Source of the DNA: CAYLLT01 sp964548565 | GTDB lineage: Bacteria > Planctomycetota > Phycisphaerae > UBA1845 > PWPN01 | Assembly: GCA_964548565.1 (NCBI GenBank) | Contig: CAZJTF010000372.1 | Location: 1-6,789 of the forward strand | Length of the DNA stretch: 6,789 bases | Direction: 5' to 3' | Shown: positions 4,513 to 6,789 of the stretch, piece after piece | How the letters are laid out: the number at the start of each line of letters is the position of its first letter | How positions within the stretch are numbered: the first letter of the stretch is position 1 | The notes under the pieces: generated by a model | Databases searched by the model: none | Told to the model about the DNA's origin: nothing | The model's input: only the letters and a program-made list of their open reading frames with translations | Program-made: the position numbers and the translations under genes

Positions 4513-6789
4513 GCCGCGTCGCGATGTCCGCCGCATACTTCTCGAGCAGTCGGCGCGCGATCGCGATCGAGTCCCCGGACGGCTCGTCCGGGAACGGATT
4601 CCTCGCGTGTGTCCAGCGGTCTTCCCACGCCTGGCATTCGAGATCGAAGGCGTCCGCGTTGAACGCCTTCCCCGATGCCAGCGCCTCGTCCAGTCGCTGC
4701 ACGAAGAGCCGCCACCGCCCGCCGTAGAAGTCCGCCAGCAGGCCCGACCAGTGCTTGCGCGCGTATCCCTGCAGCCGGCTGTCCGGCGGCCCCCACAATG
4801 TCACCTGGTTTCGCGCGTTCCACTCGTACAGCCGCGACTCTGCCTCGTTCGTTGCCCACCGCTTCGCGTCCGCCAGCCAGGCGCCCAGCAGGAACTCGTG
4901 TCGTGTCGCCAGGAGCGTGTCGATGTCCGAGATGAGCGTGTTCAACCGCCCGCCGGCATCCGCGAGGCGCTGCCGATCCTTGTCCGCGTTGGCCTGCAGC
5001 AATTGCTCGTAAATCGGACGTGCCGCGTTCGCCAGCACCTGCCGCGTGATGTGCGTGACGTCGTACCGGAACGTGTCTACGTCCTTGAACTCGTCCGCCG
5101 CCTCCAGCATCAGCCGCGCCGCCTTGAAGACCTCCTGGTTGTCGTAGCGGATCGGCGTGCGTGCGTGTTTGCGCACCTTGAGCCCCGGCCGCATCCAGAT
5201 CACTCCGTCACCGCCCGGCTTGCTGTAGACCGTCCCCAGAAGGAGCTTCCACGCCTGCGACACCTGCGGGCATTGCCTTCCGTACCGATGGTGAATGACC
5301 TCTATCAACCACGGCTCGACATCCTTGATGTCATCGCGCCAGTTGAGATCCGCCACCAGCTCGAAGACCGCGGGATCGTAGCCCAGGCCTTCCATGATCC
5401 CGCCGGACCCGCACAACCGCCCCTTCCGCGAGTACGACATCGCGCGGTTCAGTCGCCCGACGATGTCACCCAAGTTGTCACCCAGCTCCACCACGTTCCC
5501 GTAGTTGCGGATCGTCGTCCAGATCCACGGCACACCGTAGTACGCCTCGGTCTCCAGGTACTTGTCGCGGCCCATCTCCAGCAGGATGAGCCGCCCGTCC
5601 GGAACCGCTCCGAAGATCGCCTTCGCCTGCGGCGGCTGCCAGAACCGCGCGTTGTTGATGAAGATCCACCCCATCATCACCCACCTCGCCTCGGGGTCCG
5701 CCCCGGCCATCCCCTCGTACACGGCCCGCCCCATGTTCGCGAGAAACACGGGGTCGTTGCTGGGCGGCATCATCTCGACGAAGGTGTCCGACGCGTAGAA
5801 GTGATCCGTCCCGTAAAGCCGTGTCTGCTCCTCGATGAACGCCTTCCCGATCTCCCGGAACAGCGGATCGGTCGGATCAACAAACGTTGTCGGAGCAAAG
5901 CCACCCCATCGCGTGTTGTGGAATTTCGCGTTCGGGAACTTCTTCCGCATGGCCGCCGGGACATGGCCGGTGAATCCCTGCTGAACGGGCATCATGCCGA
6001 ACGCCCGCTCCCGCGCGAGAATGCGCTTTTGCAGTTCCGCGTGCTTCTCGATCCAGCTCGCCGGCAGCGGCCCGCCCCAGCCGTCGAGGCACCCCATCCA
6101 GCCGAACGGCAGGTACGCCGGCCCCGGCAGAAACTCCGCTATCTCCGCATCGCTCAGGCCGAAACGTCGCCCCACTGCCTGCCACGTCGCCTCCTGCCCC
6201 GTGATCGACAGCGGCATGTTGACGCCGTGTAGCGCCATCCAGTCGATGAACCGCTCCCACTGCGCCCAGTCCCAGAAGGCGACGCTGTAACTGAACGCGC
6301 AGTAATTGAGCCAGTACCGGTACCGATGCGGACTCACCCTGCGGATCTTCTTCTCGACTACCGGCAGCGGATCCGGCAGATGGAGCTGATTCCCCAGCCA
6401 TGACACGTGACAGCGGCAGTAATGCTCGAGATACCAGTTCAGCGCCGAGCACATCGCCCCCGCCGTCGAACCCCGCAGCACTGTCTGTTCGCCGCGGGTC
6501 TCGATTTCGAACACGTCCCGCTCGTTTTCCTGGGGAATCTGCTCGAATTCGAACCGCTCGACATGCTTCGGCAGCAGTCGGCGCACCAGTCCCCGCGCCG
6601 CCGCCCCAGGATCGTCCGGTCGCACCGCGCCGACCGTCACACCTGCCCACTGATCCGTCCGGAACGGCGCCGCGGGCAGCCCCGCCTTGTTCCACAGCGT
6701 GCAGTCGGGCGCATCCGCCCACGCATACCGCACCGAAACCGGGCGCGCGACCTGCGGACTGCTCACTACCACCGTTTCCCCGTCGATCG
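4505..6789 (-). CDS. GH89 alpha-N-acetylglucosaminidase fused to a sialate O-acetylesterase C-terminus (5' end outside window)
   Basis: The frame is open to the right edge; 760 complete codons are visible. Counting from the valine codon at 6772, residues 1 to ~45 match the tail of sialate O-acetylesterases. Residues ~55-140 fit the NAGLU N-terminal domain (LPKHVERFEFEQIP, FEIETRGEQTVLRG), ~145-480 the GH89 catalytic barrel, and ~485-750 the all-helical NAGLU C-terminal domain. Catalytic residues by alignment to human NAGLU (Glu316, Glu446) are present: Glu333 in DTFVEMMPP (codon 5776-5774) and Glu461 in GGIMEGLGYDP (codon 5392-5390). YRYWLNYCAFSYS, FIDWMALHGVN and TGQEATWQ are GH89 hallmarks. 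The family removes terminal alpha-GlcNAc from glycans such as heparan sulfate or mucin O-glycans. No signal peptide occurs at the GH89 boundary, so export must depend on the part upstream of the window. The GTG at 6772 is an internal valine, not a start: IDGET in front of it continues the esterase match. Confidence 0.93.
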   Translation of the reverse strand, partial: IDGETVVVSSPQVARPVSVRYAWADAPDCTLWNKAGLPAAPFRTDQWAGVTVGAVRPDDPGAAARGLVRRLLPKHVERFEFEQIPQENERDVFEIETRGEQTVLRGSTAGAMCSALNWYLEHYCRCHVSWLGNQLHLPDPLPVVEKKIRRVSPHRYRYWLNYCAFSYSVAFWDWAQWERFIDWMALHGVNMPLSITGQEATWQAVGRRFGLSDAEIAEFLPGPAYLPFGWMGCLDGWGGPLPASWIEKHAELQKRILARERAFGMMPVQQGFTGHVPAAMRKKFPNAKFHNTRWGGFAPTTFVDPTDPLFREIGKAFIEEQTRLYGTDHFYASDTFVEMMPPSNDPVFLANMGRAVYEGMAGADPEARWVMMGWIFINNARFWQPPQAKAIFGAVPDGRLILLEMGRDKYLETEAYYGVPWIWTTIRNYGNVVELGDNLGDIVGRLNRAMSYSRKGRLCGSGGIMEGLGYDPAVFELVADLNWRDDIKDVEPWLIEVIHHRYGRQCPQVSQAWKLLLGTVYSKPGGDGVIWMRPGLKVRKHARTPIRYDNQEVFKAARLMLEAADEFKDVDTFRYDVTHITRQVLANAARPIYEQLLQANADKDRQRLADAGGRLNTLISDIDTLLATRHEFLLGAWLADAKRWATNEAESRLYEWNARNQVTLWGPPDSRLQGYARKHWSGLLADFYGGRWRLFVQRLDEALASGKAFNADAFDLECQAWEDRWTHARNPFPDEPSGDSIAIARRLLEKYAADIATRPE
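6640..6789 (-). other. Sialate O-acetylesterase C-terminal segment (domain of the fusion ORF)
   Basis: The 50 codons at the right edge read IDGETVVVSSPQVARP, then VRYAWADAPDCTLWNKAGLP and PFRTDQWAG. From memory of the family, this is the characteristic end of bacterial SASA-type (SGNH-fold) sialate O-acetylesterases, which release acetyl groups from the 9-O position of sialic acids or from other acetylated sugars. The catalytic Ser and His blocks would lie outside the window. Such proteins normally end a few residues after the FRTDxW motif; here the frame runs on into GH89. Confidence 0.8.

Noticed and set aside
4407..4859. Upstream extension of the propeller ORF by 151 codons to 4859
   Set aside because: It overlaps the GH89 C-terminal domain in another frame, its translation is Arg/Ala/Gly-rich without domain features, and a signal peptide with a strong RBS begins at 4406.
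4421..6232. 603-codon open frame on the + strand opposite GH89
   Set aside because: Its product is rich in Arg, Val, Leu, Pro and His with no recognisable motif, as expected of an antisense shadow in G+C-rich DNA; GH89 on the other strand is clear.
6770..6772. GTG at 6772 as the start of the GH89 gene
   Set aside because: The frame is open further upstream and the preceding codons (IDGET) continue the esterase match, so this is an internal valine in VVVSSP.

Overview
The window is G+C-rich (roughly two thirds by eye), almost fully coding, and bacterial. It has bacterial Shine-Dalgarno sequences, an overlapping gene pair and short gaps. The gene content is a Gfo/Idh/MocA oxidoreductase, an HpaI-type aldolase, a secreted Asp-box propeller protein with a LamG domain, and a GH89 glycosidase attached to a sialate O-acetylesterase tail. 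This is typical of glycan-degrading members of the Planctomycetota/Verrucomicrobiota/Lentisphaerota group. That assignment is inferred from family distribution, not from a marker gene.

Left half, + strand (1-2168): three cytoplasmic enzymes in one apparent operon. They are the C-terminal 191 residues of a Gfo/Idh/MocA oxidoreductase (cut by the window edge), a 257-residue HpcH/HpaI aldolase whose GTG start lies inside the oxidoreductase gene, and, after a 78-base gap, a 258-residue SDR dehydrogenase of the GAGLLG/PtmA-like type. Together they look like a sugar or sugar-acid oxidation and retro-aldol module.

Right half, - strand (2202-6789): two exported glycan-processing proteins reading towards the first operon. 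Upstream is an ORF open through the right edge. Its first ~50 visible residues are the C-terminus of a sialate O-acetylesterase, and it continues without a stop into a complete GH89 alpha-N-acetylglucosaminidase with both catalytic glutamates. After a 97-base gap packed with palindromes comes a 734-residue secreted protein: signal peptide, GH32/GH43-like propeller with three SxDGxxW repeats, small beta-sandwich, and a C-terminal LamG-like domain.

The two operons converge with 33 bases between their stop codons. A reasonable reading (inference) is a glycan-utilisation locus. The exported proteins would de-acetylate, trim and bind or cut an amino-sugar-containing glycan, and the cytoplasmic enzymes would process a released sugar. 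The points most worth a second look are the esterase-GH89 fusion, the uncharacterised propeller-LamG protein, and the palindrome cluster between them. I saw no RNA genes, CRISPR arrays, insertion sequences or phage genes.
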